Shown in pieces: positions 33,697 through 45,799 of a DNA stretch of 64,000 nucleotides. Under the pieces are notes generated by a model that saw nothing but the letters and a program-made list of their open reading frames with translations, was not told the DNA's origin and did no database searches. The stretch is from Narthecium ossifragum. Taxonomy: Eukaryota > Streptophyta > Magnoliopsida > Dioscoreales > Nartheciaceae. The translations under genes were made by a program, and so were the position numbers. Position 1 is the stretch's first letter. Every line of letters starts with the position of its first letter. The DNA lies in NCBI GenBank assembly GCA_963920575.1, contig OY986964.1, forward strand, positions 15,055,460 to 15,119,459, written 5' to 3'.

Positions 33697-34824
33697 CTTA
33701 ATTGTGAATGCTCCTCCAATTAGCTTCCACTTGCCTCAAGAAGCCCATTATTTGAATTTTCTGGAGTTGATCATAAAATTGTACACTTCTGTATAAACTT
33801 TAACCAAAGGCATGTTCAGAACTTTAGTACGTTTCAAGTTATGCTGCTAGTTTCTGAAACAATTCAAGCCCCCATGTGTATGTTCAACCAAATTCATGAT
33901 GCTTGAACAGAAATCACCCTGTCAAGTTCCCTCTATCAGATCATTGCATGTGCACTTACTGCAAAAGAACGTGCAGCCACCAAGATATGCTGCAAAAGTT
34001 TACCCTGCATGTTCTTCACTAGTTAACCTGCGAGTACAACATAACAGTTGCATGTACCCTAAAATGTGTTGTTTCCCCCAGAAATCACAAGGCATTCACA
34101 ATTGAAGCTTCATTGCACTTGGGTTACCTGTAAGGATATCAGTAGGGTGGTAATTCACACCTGCATTGCCATGAAACTTCTATTTTTAATCACTTTTAGG
34201 ACTATGATAGCGTGCTTGCCAGACAGTTTACATATCCACGATCTAGGAATTCAGCTGCCAAACTCATGCCGTTGCTGATCGCAGCAAGGATAAGCAGTGT
34301 GAGCAGACAGCACCTCCTTGATCTCCCTTGACAACAGCTCAATACAGTTTTTAGTGAGTTCAAGGGTGGATTTCCTAGCTCGAAACGATATTGAACTTAG
34401 ATCAAGAAGGGGCCAGCTTGATTCTACTCGAGCTCAAGCTCAAGCTCAACCCAGGTTGCTCGAAAAATGAGTCCTTGGATCCCTAATGCACATAACATGC
34501 TGGCTAAAAACGTTGTCCTCTAACCCAGCCAAAGAGTTCTCAATCTGTGTACACTGTAAAACGTGAACAGTCAAAGACGGGGTTTCTCGATTCCTGTTCA
34601 TATTCTCATTTTTGTTTCAAAAAAATTTGAATACACAATAAGATACAGCATGCAATGCATGAAACGAGTTATTCCCTTGCATCTCATTAAGAAATTAGTG
34701 AAAGAGGAACTATAAATAAACAGATCTGAGTCCAGTAATTTACAATGTAAACCTTTCATACTTTATTAGTTGAAGGAAATATGCTCGTTTAGCGTATGCC
34801 ATATGTTTCCCAACCACAGTTAGA
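33697..34824. other. no gene recognised
   Basis: Intergenic sequence downstream of the PPR gene and upstream of the candidate spliced gene. I find no supported coding or RNA gene. Confidence 0.45.
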
Positions 34825-36330
34825 TCATGAGAGCTCCAACCAGCTGCACCCAAAATCTTTCTTCAGTTCCCTCTCCTTCATCAGCACCCTTAGCTCCCCA
34901 ATCTCATCCCACTCACCAGCCTTGGCATACAAATTTGACAACTCAACATAGATCCCCACATTGCTTGGATCCAACTCAAGAGCCCTCTGGCCAGCAAGTT
35001 TGCCAATGGCAACATTCCCATAATTCTTACAAGCCGTGAGCAGAGCACCCCAGAGGCTAACACTGAATCCACCACCTTTATTCTCTAGAAATATCTTATT
35101 GGCAAACTCCCATGCTTTCTCCAATTCCCCAGCTCTACACAGCATATCGACCACACAGCTATAATGTTTGGGTGTCGGAACCAACCCATACGTCATATCC
35201 ATCAATTTGAAGTATTCAAGCCCTCTAGTCACATGACCTGAATGACCACACGCCGAGAGGACTGCCAAGAAAGCAACTTCATCCGGCTCAGTTTCTTCGA
35301 CGAGCATCTCCTCAAATGCCTTGATCACATCGTCGAATCGTCCATTCCAGCCATACGCATTAAGCATCGATGTCCATAACACGACGTCTCTCATCCCCTT
35401 TTGTGCCCCTTCTTCGAACACTATCCGAGCTTTGTCCACAGGACCACACTTTCCATACATCTCCACCAATGTGCTCTGAAGGAATACATCATCTACAATG
35501 TAACCACTCCTACGAATCAAGTACGCATGTATTTGCATGCCCAAGAAAATGTCAATCGTCTCAGTGCAAATCCTGAGAATGGCAGACAGAGTGTACCCAT
35601 CGGGCTCCAATCCTAAGCCACGCATCCCCCAAAGCAAACCTAAGCCTTCCACCCAATGCCGGCTCTCAACATACCCGACTAGGAGCGCATTAACACAAAC
35701 CATGTTTTTCATAGGAATTTCATCAAATACTTTATGTGCATCTTCGACAGCATCCGACTTGGCATAGAAATCAATGAGGGCACCACCAACGAAGACACTC
35801 GACATCCAGCCGGACTTAGAAGCGCAAGCTTGGATTTGGACACCGGCCTCTACAGCTTTAAAGGAGGCGGCAGCATTGAGAGAGCTACAAATGGCATACG
35901 TGTCTATAGGAACACAGAGCTTGTGCATGAAGGAGAGGGTCTGGTGGGCAAGAGAAGGGAAGCCATTGCGAGCAAAGGCGGCAATGACGGCATTAAACAA
36001 GTAAGGAGATTGGGTACCTGGGTTGATGGAGACGAGGAGATTAGTTAAGGGTGGGAGGTTGGAAGGGGATGAGGATGCGTAGGAGAGGAAGAGCTTAGGG
36101 TGGAGATGTGGGTGTTGGAGGAGATGGGTTCTTAGGAGGTAAGCGTGGAGAATGGCGGTGGATTTGAGGGTTTTAGATTCAAAGGATTGGACCAAGAAAT
36201 GGGAGAGCAAAGGAACGAGCACCTTAGTTGGAGGGAGTGGCATGTAGAACAACACCCACAAGGATAGCCTGACGGGGGGTTTTTGGTGCTCTAAAACCCC
36301 GGGTGGGCTAATTTGAATTTGAATTCCCAA
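34825..36330 (-). CDS. pentatricopeptide repeat protein, PLS class, E subgroup
   Basis: 501 residues without introns. PPR motifs run from about residue 100 to 410, with units such as LFNAVIAAFARNGF, VFVGGALIDFYAKSDAVEDA, VCVNALLVGYVESRHW, VVLWTSMLNAYGWNGRFDDV and VAFLAVLSACGHSG. The C-terminal E-type region (KHYSCVVDMLCRAGELEKA, then LWGALLTACKNYGNVAIG, ending CSWLELS) is complete, but there is no DYW deaminase domain. E-class PPRs act in mitochondria or plastids, mostly in C-to-U editing, recruiting a deaminase in trans. The N-terminus could hold a transit peptide, but this is weak by eye. No frameshift or stop is seen, so I take it as functional. The RNA target cannot be read. Confidence 0.92.
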   Translation of the reverse strand: MGIQIQISPPGVLEHQKPPVRLSLWVLFYMPLPPTKVLVPLLSHFLVQSFESKTLKSTAILHAYLLRTHLLQHPHLHPKLFLSYASSSPSNLPPLTNLLVSINPGTQSPYLFNAVIAAFARNGFPSLAHQTLSFMHKLCVPIDTYAICSSLNAAASFKAVEAGVQIQACASKSGWMSSVFVGGALIDFYAKSDAVEDAHKVFDEIPMKNMVCVNALLVGYVESRHWVEGLGLLWGMRGLGLEPDGYTLSAILRICTETIDIFLGMQIHAYLIRRSGYIVDDVFLQSTLVEMYGKCGPVDKARIVFEEGAQKGMRDVVLWTSMLNAYGWNGRFDDVIKAFEEMLVEETEPDEVAFLAVLSACGHSGHVTRGLEYFKLMDMTYGLVPTPKHYSCVVDMLCRAGELEKAWEFANKIFLENKGGGFSVSLWGALLTACKNYGNVAIGKLAGQRALELDPSNVGIYVELSNLYAKAGEWDEIGELRVLMKERELKKDFGCSWLELS

Positions 36331-37460
36331 CGGTCGTCTGAAACAAGTCTCGCATAACTCCTGGGTTCTAGTCCTGACAATGGTAGCCCAGGCCAGCTAA
36401 ATACTTGGCTTAGGCCCACTGGGCACTTGGTTTAGGCCCACTGGGCATTCGGCTTAGGCCCACTGGGCTGGGCTGAGATTAAAGTATCACCTTAGTAAAT
36501 TTGCTCCGAATATTGGTCAGATATCCTAATCTTGATGATGTCCTGATCATGCTCTGGAGAACGACTTCAGGTTTTATAATACAAGTGTGACTAAAGATTG
36601 ATGCCCAATGAAACGTGCTAACTTCCAGCACAAGAATTATAGATAGCCAAGGCTAAGTCTTGTGGGCTAAACCTCGTTTTCCTGATTGCGATCGAGCCTT
36701 GAGTTATACAACATTTGATGGCCACCTATGGAACATATAAAGTCTCTGACCAAACCTTTAAGCTTACTTGAGATTCACTCCCTTTGTGACTGTGTGCTCC
36801 ACTCATGAGTCTCCACTGACTTCTCTTTTTTTTGGAGCAAATCTTAGTAATTATAAGATGTATTCCCTAAGTATAGCATGAGAGTAACTGATGTGATGAC
36901 AGCAGGTGTGGAAAACTAGCTAGCAGGGTTTGAAGAGAGATTGCTACCTTTAATTGCTTGTAGAGGGCCAAAGTTCTTTATGATCTGGCAATCATACAGT
37001 CTTTGTGATAGCTTTTTAAAGCTTTTGAGGACATGCATGGTAGTCTGGTGAAAAGGCAATCATTTTTTTTCTGAACAAAAGTTTCCTCCAAAGATACTGC
37101 TGTTCTTCATCGTTTTGATGTCATCACGGCAGGCCAATAGGTAGCATTTCCCTGCTTCCAAAACGCTTTTCCGAATTTTATATCATTGCATTTGAGTTCC
37201 TCATAATTAAGCTAATAATGCTGCATAAATACTAGCCATGTGCACGTTTTGATGCTGCTGCTGCATACGCTCGATGCTCCATCTAGTTTTGGTGCGCCTG
37301 TTTTGTTTGATCGTGTCACGATGATACATCATCGTCATGTATGTGGTTCAGTACAATAGAATGATGTAGCATACCAAATAGTTTACACGGATAAATATCT
37401 TTAAAAATTTATCATATATATAGACACGTACACATTTATATTGTGGAGTATAGTGAGAAC
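36331..37460. other. PPR upstream region with a 26-bp tandem repeat
   Basis: At about 36402-36475 a GC-rich unit containing 'taggcccactgggc' repeats three times with 26-bp period, about 70-145 bp upstream of the PPR start. The rest is AT-rich with no gene recognised. Confidence 0.7.
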
Positions 37461-38743
37461 TGATAAGTCATATATTATGCGTATTTTAGCCCATAAAGCA
37501 AGTTTTGTTAGCCCAACAATAGGTGTCTTTGATAGTTTATTCTTTCATTTTCAGGTTTAGTCATACTTACAGAAAAACTACAAGAAATTCTACTAAAAGG
37601 ATCAAATTTTGTATAATCTGTAAATCTAGAATTAGTTGTTGACTATCAAGAGAATATTCTCCAAAAATTCCATTAATGTTCAAATATTATGAAACTTTGG
37701 GAGATTACATAACACTCTTAGAGCTACAATTATAATATTGAACCCTTTACGAGATTTCTGATATATCTACAAGTGTTAATTACTGAAATTGCTGAAAAAG
37801 CTAATGCTGATGTGGCAATAAACCGACCCAATGAAGCAATCTCAACCGATGGATCGGAATTGGTCCCGATCGATCGAAACTCTAACGTGAAAAATACAAA
37901 AATTAGGAAAAACAGAGTTTAACTCCAGTTATGACTCCTAAACTCTATTTCGAGGTTCCAGCTATAAACATGGTTATTTCAACTGGGTTTCCAATCTTTT
38001 TTACTATATTTGAAGAAGGAAAGAGGATACGGGGAGGGTGCGGACAGTTACGACTTTCTTCCCCAATCTGATGGCCTTCATCCATTAGATGAGTGACTAA
38101 CTTCTTATACTTAGGGATTTTATGAAACCCTAACATAGTTTTAGGCCTTTCTTTAGTTTGATTCTTGTGAACTTTTCGATTCATAATATCATGAATACGG
38201 TTTTATTAATTAAAGATTTGAAGGAGCATAGCTCATTTGAAGTATTTTCAGTCGTGCAAGCTTTTTGTGATATTTGTAAATATTTATGAGATAGTTTTCA
38301 TGAAATCTTTGGTTTACTTTTGAGATAAGATATGTTAAACGAAGATAAGTTGTGTCAAGGTCATTATAAGTAGAATAACTTTCTTTTAGAGATGCATGTA
38401 AACCTCAGAACCTGTGTAATCTATAATATTGAAAGAAGGGAACATGAGGATAACCAGATAAGACTAATAACGAAGTTAAGACGGATTGAGTACTTCCTAA
38501 GTCACTTCTTCATTGATTTGAATTGATCAATTTTTTATTTCTTTTTTTTATTTAGTTTAGACGATTAAAATCCATCTTTGATTCTTTCACTTAGATTTAG
38601 GGTTTTGAGAATTGATATAATCTCTATCATCATTTTCCACGTATATTGACTATGTACTTCACCGCTATTTAACCCAGTAGTGTAGTAATTGAATAATAAT
38701 TATAAATTTAATATTTGATTGAGTTTGCAATGATTTAATGACA
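37461..38743 (+). mobile_element. Athila LTR relic
   Basis: It starts TGATAAGTCATATATTATGC and ends TTAATGACA. Both ends align with the 5' LTR of the Athila copy (16790-18159). It has the same palindrome pair, GATGGATC at 37848 and GATCGATC at 37868, again 20 bp apart. A few bases after 38743 resemble the start of the Athila internal region. Flanking pentamers (AGAAC, CGTTC) do not match, so this is probably a truncated element, not a clean solo LTR. Confidence 0.7.
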
Positions 38744-39021
38744 CGTTCGCAACAGATCAGAAATATGAAAATATAGACATGTTTGATTAGACTGTATCGG
38801 ATGATATTGCACTATCCGATACAACAATAAATGTAATCTTGTATTTGGTTTGTGAAGTTGCACCCGTCGATGCAATCCTCGTAAGACTGGCTTGCACCAG
38901 AATTTTCTCAATGTATCCCAGCATGATAGGCCCGTACATGGATGACTAATCTTAATGGTCTTAGAAACAAGTCTAATTAAGCAGCCAAGATGTGAAGGGC
39001 AACAACTCGTAACTGATAAAA
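38744..39021 (+). repeat. segmental duplication, copy 1 (continues after 40442)
   Basis: 38900-39021 matches 40553-40615 and 45268-45330 (shared landmarks 'acatggatgact', 'cttagaaacaa', 'ctaattaagcagccaag'). 40443-40560 matches 45350-45440 ('cttgacattgtacatccaatct'). Confidence 0.7.
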
Positions 39022-40442
39022 AGGCTAAATTTCATATTTGATACCTGTAAAATATGTGAATTAAAAATTTAGTACATGAGCTTTGCTATTTACAAATTTG
39101 GTATCTCAAGTACCTTAACTTAGTAATATGGTACCTACCGTCAGTTGTCGTTCTCCTCAGTTGACGGTATTCCTCTCACGTGATATCACGTGAGCGGTTT
39201 TGCTGGGTTCTAGTGTGGTTTTATTGGGTTTCGACGTCACGAACGCGGAAGGAGATGGTCGAAGGTGGCAGGAATGCTGGATCTAGACTTGGATTAGATC
39301 CGGGAGGCCGGAGGTGGCAGGAATGCTGGATCTAGCCTTGGATTAGATCCGGGAGGCCAGAGGTTGTGCGTTGAGCGGTAGCGGTGTCGAGTTCTGAAGT
39401 GAGTTCAAGCTCGGGGAGGATATCGGCGAGGAGGGGTCCTGAGTCATCGGATTCCGCCTGGAAGGGGTCGGAGGGAGGTCGCAACGGCGAGGGGACACCA
39501 GATCTTACGGCGGAAGGCGCTGGGAGGCCATGGGCTATCGACTCCAGGGAGGTGGCCCTAGATCTAGTGGAGGAGACGGAGCTCGGGAGGTCCTTGACAA
39601 GGAGGGGTGGCGGCGCTGGGTTCTGACGTGAGTTCAAGCTCGGGGAGGACCTTGGCGAGGAGGGGTGCTAGTTCGTTGGATCCCACCTGGAAGGGGTCGA
39701 AGAGGGGGCACAGTGGCGAGGGGACATTAGATCTGAGGGCGGACGACGCTAGGAGGCCGTGGGCTACCCGCTCCAGGAAGGCAACGCTAGATCTGGTAGA
39801 GGGGACAGAGCTTGGGAGGTCCTTGGCGAGGAGGGGTGGCAGTGCCGAGTTCTGACCTGAATTCAAGCTCGGGGAGGATCTCGGCGAGGAGGGGTGTTGG
39901 GTCATCGGATCCTGCCTGAAAGGGGTCGAAGGGGGGGCGTAGTGGCGAGGGGACATTGGATCTAAGGGTGGACAGCGCTGGGAGGTCGTGGGCTACCGGT
40001 GGAGGGGACGGAGCTCGGGAGGTCCTTGACGAGGAGGGGTGGTCGGGCGGTGTTGTGGTGTCGTCGAGCATCGTCGAAAGGGAAAGTGTCATCGGGTGGA
40101 AGCTCCGGAGGAGAGGAATGGAGCTCGGTGTGGCGACGGGGAGGACGGGGCGTCGAGGGGTGCTGAATGCGGAAGTCTAGAGAGAGGCGGTGGTGGAGAG
40201 ATGGAGTGGTATTCGGAGATGCCAGAGAAGGAGAGGGCTTCATCGGTGGTAACGGGAGGTGCCTGCGAGGTTGCTAGGGCTGGAAAAGGAGCAGTTTTTC
40301 GTTAGAATTTTGACGCTGTTCGAGCTTCCGATCAAATTGTTACGGTATTGATTCTGGAAGTACTAAATTTATAAATAGCAAAGCTCATGTACTAAATTTG
40401 TGATTCACATATTTTATAGGTACCAAATATGAAGTTTAGCCT
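39022..40442. mobile_element. non-autonomous DNA element with ~85-bp terminal inverted repeats
   Basis: The left end 39022-39106 (AGGCTAAATTTCATATTTG...) is the near-exact inverse of 40358-40442. The interior is GC-rich and built of tandem repeats: a unit of about 50 bp twice at 39266-39360, then a unit of about 230 bp nearly three times at 39392-40020. Minus-strand frames repeat PPLLVKDLPSSV-like peptides but no known domain. It sits in an A-run, so the target duplication is unclear. Long inverted repeats around a GC-rich cargo suggest a Pack-MULE-like element, but the superfamily is not proven. Confidence 0.65.
39392..40020. repeat. ~230-bp tandem repeat inside the TIR element
   Basis: Each unit starts near 'gttctga(c/a)gtgagttcaagctcggggagga' and includes 'aaggggtcg' and 'ggaggccgtgggcta'. 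Units begin at about 39392, 39613 and 39848. Confidence 0.8.
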
Positions 40443-41476
40443 AAAAAAAAGTAGTGTCCTATCTACATCCCTCTGTCACTTGACATTGTACATCCAATCT
40501 TTTTAAAAAGTGGCCCATGGACCAGTCGGATCATTGAAATCTTTTTTCCAACATGACAGGCCCTTACATTACATGGATGACTGATCGTAATAATCTTAGA
40601 AACAATAGTTAATTCGTGTTTACACCAAATCTAGGAAACTTGTTGACCGGTACACCATCATCGTTAGATTTAAATTATAAACACCATTTTGAAGCAGTTA
40701 TGGTTAGCTATGCCTTTTTGATAACCCTTTTACCCCTATGATGTCATTAACCCATCACATGTTTATTAAATACAGCTATATTCTCGTGGCATGGTGTTAT
40801 TTCCTTTTTTTTGTGATCTATCCAAATCTTTTCTCCTCTATCGTGTCTTCATTCCTTCTACGCTGGCTTCGGCGTGCGGGGGGCAGGGAGTGGCCTGACG
40901 TGGAAGCTGAGGGAGAGGTTTAGGACGAGAGGGGTGATGGAGAGGTAGCTGGAGAGGAAGAGGAGGGAGGGGGAGAGGAGGGCGGTGGCGGCGAGGGGGA
41001 GGTGGAGATGCCAAATCTTGGAGGGGATTTTGAGGGCCTCGGAGAGGATCTTGGAGGTGGCGCTGCTTGGGTCGCTGCCGGTGAGAAAGTTGCCTATGGT
41101 GGCGTTGCTTTGGTGGATGCCAGCGAAGAAGCTACCCATGGCGGTAGAGAGGGAGGCTATGGCGGTGAGCTCGAAGAGGATCTTGGAGGTGGCTGCCGGT
41201 GAAGAAGTTTCCCATGGCGGTGGTAAGGAGCCCATGGCGGTGGTAAGGAGCCCATGGCGGCGAAGGGGAGGTGGAGCCGTGGTTGATGCTCATGCTACAC
41301 TTGAAGTTAGATTCTGGGAGGCAGAGCTTGTAGAGTGAGGTGAGGCATGAACCTAGATTAGGGTGATTGTTGACCATCAAAAGCATAGTTTGTGCCATGA
41401 ATGGATTAGGTGGTGACATGGAGGGATTGGATGAGCTTTTAAATGTGTTCGAGGGAGATCATGAAGCTTTTAAATG

Positions 41477-42040
41477 CGATAGGCGGTGACGACGACGGCT
41501 ATCTGCAGATTTGTTCCATTTCTCTTTTCTCTTTTCTCTTGCAATGCAGATTCCGACAACCGCTTCCTACAGCTCCGCTTGGACTCTTGATGAAGTCATC
41601 CTCGTGAATGGGGTGATGAGCGGCGATAGGCGGCGATGACGGTGACTGCCTGCAGGTCTGTTTCATTTTTATCTTTTATCTTTTCTCTTTTTAATGCGAA
41701 TTCCGGCAGCCGCTTCCTTCAGCTCCGCTTGGACTCTTGATGAAGTCATCCTCGTGAATGGGGTGATGAGCAGCGATAGGCGGTGACGACGGCGACTGCC
41801 TATAGGTGTGTTTCAGTTTTCTTTTCTCTTTTCTCTTTTCTCCTTTCAATGCGGATTCCGATAGCCACTTCCTGCAACTCCGCTTGGACTCTTGATGAAG
41901 TCATCCTCATGAATGGGGTGATGAGCGGGTATACGTTGCAACGATGGCGGCTGCCTGCAAGTCTGTTTTAGTTTTCTCTTTTCTCTTTTCTCCTTTCAAT
42001 GTGGATTTCGATAACCGCTTCCTGCAGCCCATGCTGTGCA
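41477..42040. repeat. ~150-bp minisatellite, about 3.5 copies
   Basis: The segment 'ggactcttgatgaagtcatc' recurs at about 41581, 41731 and 41886. Each copy is followed by 'aatggggtgatgagc' and a CT-rich stretch. Confidence 0.85.
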
Positions 42041-42623
42041 TTTGAGGATGACGGCGGCATGGAGATCCGGCCCTGATGACGGCGACGGTGATGGGCGGCG
42101 AAGATCGAGAACTTGTCAGGGGAGACATCGTCGACATGGGAGAAGGGACGTAGTTGAGAGGAGGCAGCGCTGGAGCTCGTGGAGGAGACGAACTGCGAGG
42201 TAGGAGAGGATGGCAGTGCTTGATCTCTGGATTTGAGCGGAGAATGAACAAAGGTGGTCACGGCGGTGAGGGGTCCTTGGATCTGATGGTGGATGGTGTT
42301 GGAGACGTAGGGTGTGGTGGTGCTGAGCAGTGGGTGGCGCCGGTTCCTACGAGGGTTGGAGCCCGAGGAGGATCCCGACGAGGCCACGGTGGTTGTGGGG
42401 TCTAGAGAAGGAAGGAGTAGAGGAGCGGGGGACGGCGCCGGTTCCGACAAGGGTGGGGCCCGGGGGAGGATCCCGACAAGGCCACGGTGGTTGTTGGGTC
42501 TAGAGGAGGAAGGAGGAGAGGAGTCACGTAGTGTTGCCGTGTCTATAGGAGGAAGGAGGAGAGAAGCCCAGGTGTTGTCGGGTGTTGCTGAGTTTAGAGG
42601 AGGAAGGAGGAGAGGAGTCACAT

Positions 42624-44938
42624 TATCGCGCTCCGACCCGCGAAGGCCCAACAGGGCCGGGCGACGCGAACCGAAACCTAACTAATGCGGAAAACTTTTT
42701 GGTGAGGGGTACCCTCTAATCTACTGGTCTACCTAAACAATTCATAAGCACCATTAATATAACAAAGATTAACAACTTCAAAAGATATAATAAAATATTC
42801 AAAATTCTCAAAAGGGTTTACATTAATATACATCACACTCCCGTAGGAGGCTAACTAACAAAAAGGGTGTAGAAGACTATCACCGCTCTTCAAGCACCGC
42901 CAGACGCCGCCCGGGTAGGAGTGAGCTGATGCCTGCACCTGCAAAACACACCCCGGGTAGGAGTGAGCATAAAGCTCAGTAGGGTTCTACACTACGACAC
43001 ACAGAAAGAAGGGAACTCAACAGTGTCGCCCCCAAGTAAGGTCTGGGTGTACACAGGGGTCCCATAACCCCACCGCGTGACCCTGAGGGCCACGATCATA
43101 GGGCCAAGATCATGATCTTACAGAAGAACTGGTCACATGATGAGTCATGCTCAGTAAGCAGGAAACCAACACTGCTGACTCACAAGCAGAAAACCGGCAC
43201 TGCTGGCAGGAAATGGCACCGCTGAGTAGGCACACCCTCCACTCAAGAGTCATTATAACCGGACACCGGCTACACTTCAGAACCCGACTCGAGGGCGACA
43301 CAACCTCTAAATCATCGATCAAAATGTATTCGAGTCATTTAAGCCTATCATCGATATCGACTGAATACTACAATCCAACATGGACCTTACTACCAGCCAC
43401 GGTCCTAGAGCTAAATCCGAGCTACACGAAAGCCTCAGATCGACAATCAACCCATCGCCCACGCCCTATCCTTATACATCTAATGCACAATAGAAAAATG
43501 CATGCTATGATCAAACGCAGGTAAGAGGTTAGCATGCAACAGTATGATAAAAACAACACACTAGTCCAACTGGATCGCTGCAGCGCTACCACCAACCGCT
43601 ACCAGCCAATCCGTAGTGGGTCCCGGCATTACGACGGTACCGCGACCGTCAACCGTGGACTTCTGAAACAGGAAGCAACCCCAAAAACTAAGATGAACAT
43701 ATAATATAATATTATATGTTCAGAACATATAATATTATTAAAAGCACCAAGATCCTCTAATTAAGGGCTAAGTGACCTCGTCGATCTGACATCCAAACGA
43801 CGTCGGATTCGAGATCCAACTTAGAAACCCGCAAATAAACATGCTGGGATCAACACATTCAAAACCGAGAAACATCTGACGGCTCGATTACCTGAAAAAC
43901 ACTAATCAAAACCACTAATCTCACTAATTACCTTTAATTGCTGCAACGCAGCCCATCCGTAGGAAACTCATACCAAATCATAGGAAAATCATAAAATTAT
44001 GAAACTAGTTGGGTATGAGAGTAGATTCAAAGATCGACAACTCGCATGTTCATGATAAACCAAGATCATGCATGTAAAGACCGAAAAAGGCGCCGTAAAC
44101 CGGTTGTTCTTCAAGAAAAGAGAAATCGGAAAATCCGAGTTTAAACATGCTAAAAACCTACTAAAATCTCAATCAAATCTTATAAAACTTACAACAGAAA
44201 TTAAGCTAAACAAGAGTCACCCAACCACACCAAGAACATCTAGATTTACCGGCTAGATTAAGAGAAAACCCCTTATTAACCCACGTAGATAGAAACCTAC
44301 CGGAAACGCAAACCTCGGCTGATTCCTCGCGGTACGACCACCAAACTGGATTCAAACCAAGCCAAGGATCTTCCTCTCGCTGTCACAAATCCAACGATCC
44401 CTCAAGCATCCAATATGATGGACGGAAGAGGGAGAACGGAGGGGAAGAAGATGGCTGCCGGAAACAAGGGAAACATGGCCGGGGAAGAAGAAGGAAGAAG
44501 GAGAAGGAAAAGCCAGGGAAGGGGAAGAAGAGGATAAGTGAGAGGAGAGATAATTTTTCTTGTCTCCCTCTGACAGTGGAGAGCGATGGCCAACGGCGGC
44601 TATCCTATCAAAATCCACTACCAAGACTTTTTGGCACAGGAAGATCGATCTCCTTTGCAAGGAAGATCGATCTCCTTTGCAAGGAAGATCGATCTCCTTA
44701 GCAAGGAAGATCAATCTCCTTTGTCCAGAAAATAAAACTTGGGCTAAAACACAAGCCCAAGCTCGGATCTTCCAATCCCGGGTCCACCTAACCTTCTAAT
44801 CAAACATTAACACAAACACGGTCAGTGTGTGCACCCGTGGGTGTGAAACAAACCGACAAGGCACAATTTACCAAATTGCCCTTGCGGTCTAAAACGAGCC
44901 ACGAGCCCGACCTAGGAGTAGAGGGACAGGTCCTCACA
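42624..44938 (-). mobile_element. inverted solo LTR (TGTCGCGCC-end variant)
   Basis: It begins TATCGCGCTCCGACCCGCG (TG mutated to TA) and ends GGTCCTCACA. CACAT flanks both sides (42619-42623, 44939-44943). It interrupts an array of 'tctagaggaggaagga' repeats that continue on both sides. Length is 2,315 bp with no coding content. A palindrome array lies at 44643-44716, and a 27-bp AT-rich near-perfect palindrome at 43695-43721. Confidence 0.9.
44643..44716. repeat. GATCGATC array in the inverted LTR
   Basis: Four units with period about 22 bp, the last changed to GATCAATC, joined by 'tcctttgcaagga' arms. Confidence 0.9.
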
Positions 44939-45267
44939 CACATGGTGTTGCCTTGTCTAGAGGAGGAAGGAGGAGAGAAGCCCGGGTGTTGTCGGGTGTT
45001 GCCGGGTCTAGAGGAGGAAGGAGGAGAGGAGCCCCGGGGGGGAGGCCTCAGGTTCTGGTGTCTAGAGGAGGAAGGAGGGGAGGAGAGGAGGGCTGGGGGG
45101 GATGTCGGGGGTAGATGAAAGGTTAAAGGGGATCTTGTGATAGTAATGGAGAAAAAGGAATGAGAGAATGATATGTGTATTTTATAGTGTAAATTGATAC
45201 TAAGAACGCAAATTTTATGATTAGTGTTTTTTTAACGGAATAAGTTCATGAGCCCCTCTCATCAAAC

Positions 45268-45440
45268 ACCTCTAATTAAGCAGCCAAGAGCGTGAAGGGC
45301 GCCAACCATCAACTGCGAAAAAAATAAAAAAAAACCAAACAAACAAACAGTAATATCCTGTCAACATCCCTTTGACACTTGACATTGTACATCCAATCTT
45401 TAAGAAAGAGGCCATGGACCAGTCGGACATTGAAATCTTT
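45268..45440 (+). repeat. segmental duplication, copy 2 lacking the TIR element
   Basis: It aligns with both sequences that flank the TIR element at 39022-40442, with an A-rich junction in place of the element. Confidence 0.65.
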
Positions 45441-45799
45441 TTTCCAATTCCACGTCCATCGCTTCATCTCCACCGTACAAATGAATCACCAGTACTGTGT
45501 GTGCCGATCTCGAAAGGGACGGCGATGGTGGCACATCTGACATCCCATGCGTCTCCCAACTGCCGATACTCCGACCGGATCGGTGGTCCCGACTCCTAAA
45601 CCAGATAAAAAAAGGCGACTTTTATTTGAGGCCAATAAAAGTAGGAAAGCAAAACTGCATGAAGCCATGAATCACGAGAGAGTAGCCGTATGGGCCCCCG
45701 GCATTCATATTTCACGTGATTTCTTTCTATTTATAAACTTCTTTTTACGTTATTCATACTATATTCTCAGCATTGATGCATCTTATAGCATGTGATCGT

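Larger units (their letters stand above)
40616..45267. mobile_element. probable insertion of unknown class, GC-rich and repeat-rich
   Basis: Sequences on either side ('cttagaaacaa' and 'ctaattaagcagcc') are contiguous in the duplicate at 38950-38980, so this 4.6 kb block looks inserted. Its ends start gtgttt and end aaacac. The interior holds a GC-rich segment (40840-41300), a ~150-bp tandem repeat (41477-42040), a ~100-bp repeat (42337-42530), short 'tctagaggaggaaggagg' repeats and a later LTR (42624-44938). Minus-strand frames are low-complexity and I call no gene. Confidence 0.4.

Noticed and set aside
39332..40243. Several proline-rich proteins on the minus strand
   Set aside because: They are repeated translations of the ~230-bp tandem unit in shifting frames.
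41968..42651. A 227-residue minus-strand protein
   Set aside because: Low-complexity Ser/Pro/Leu sequence arising from GC-rich minisatellites, and its end overlaps the start of an inserted LTR.
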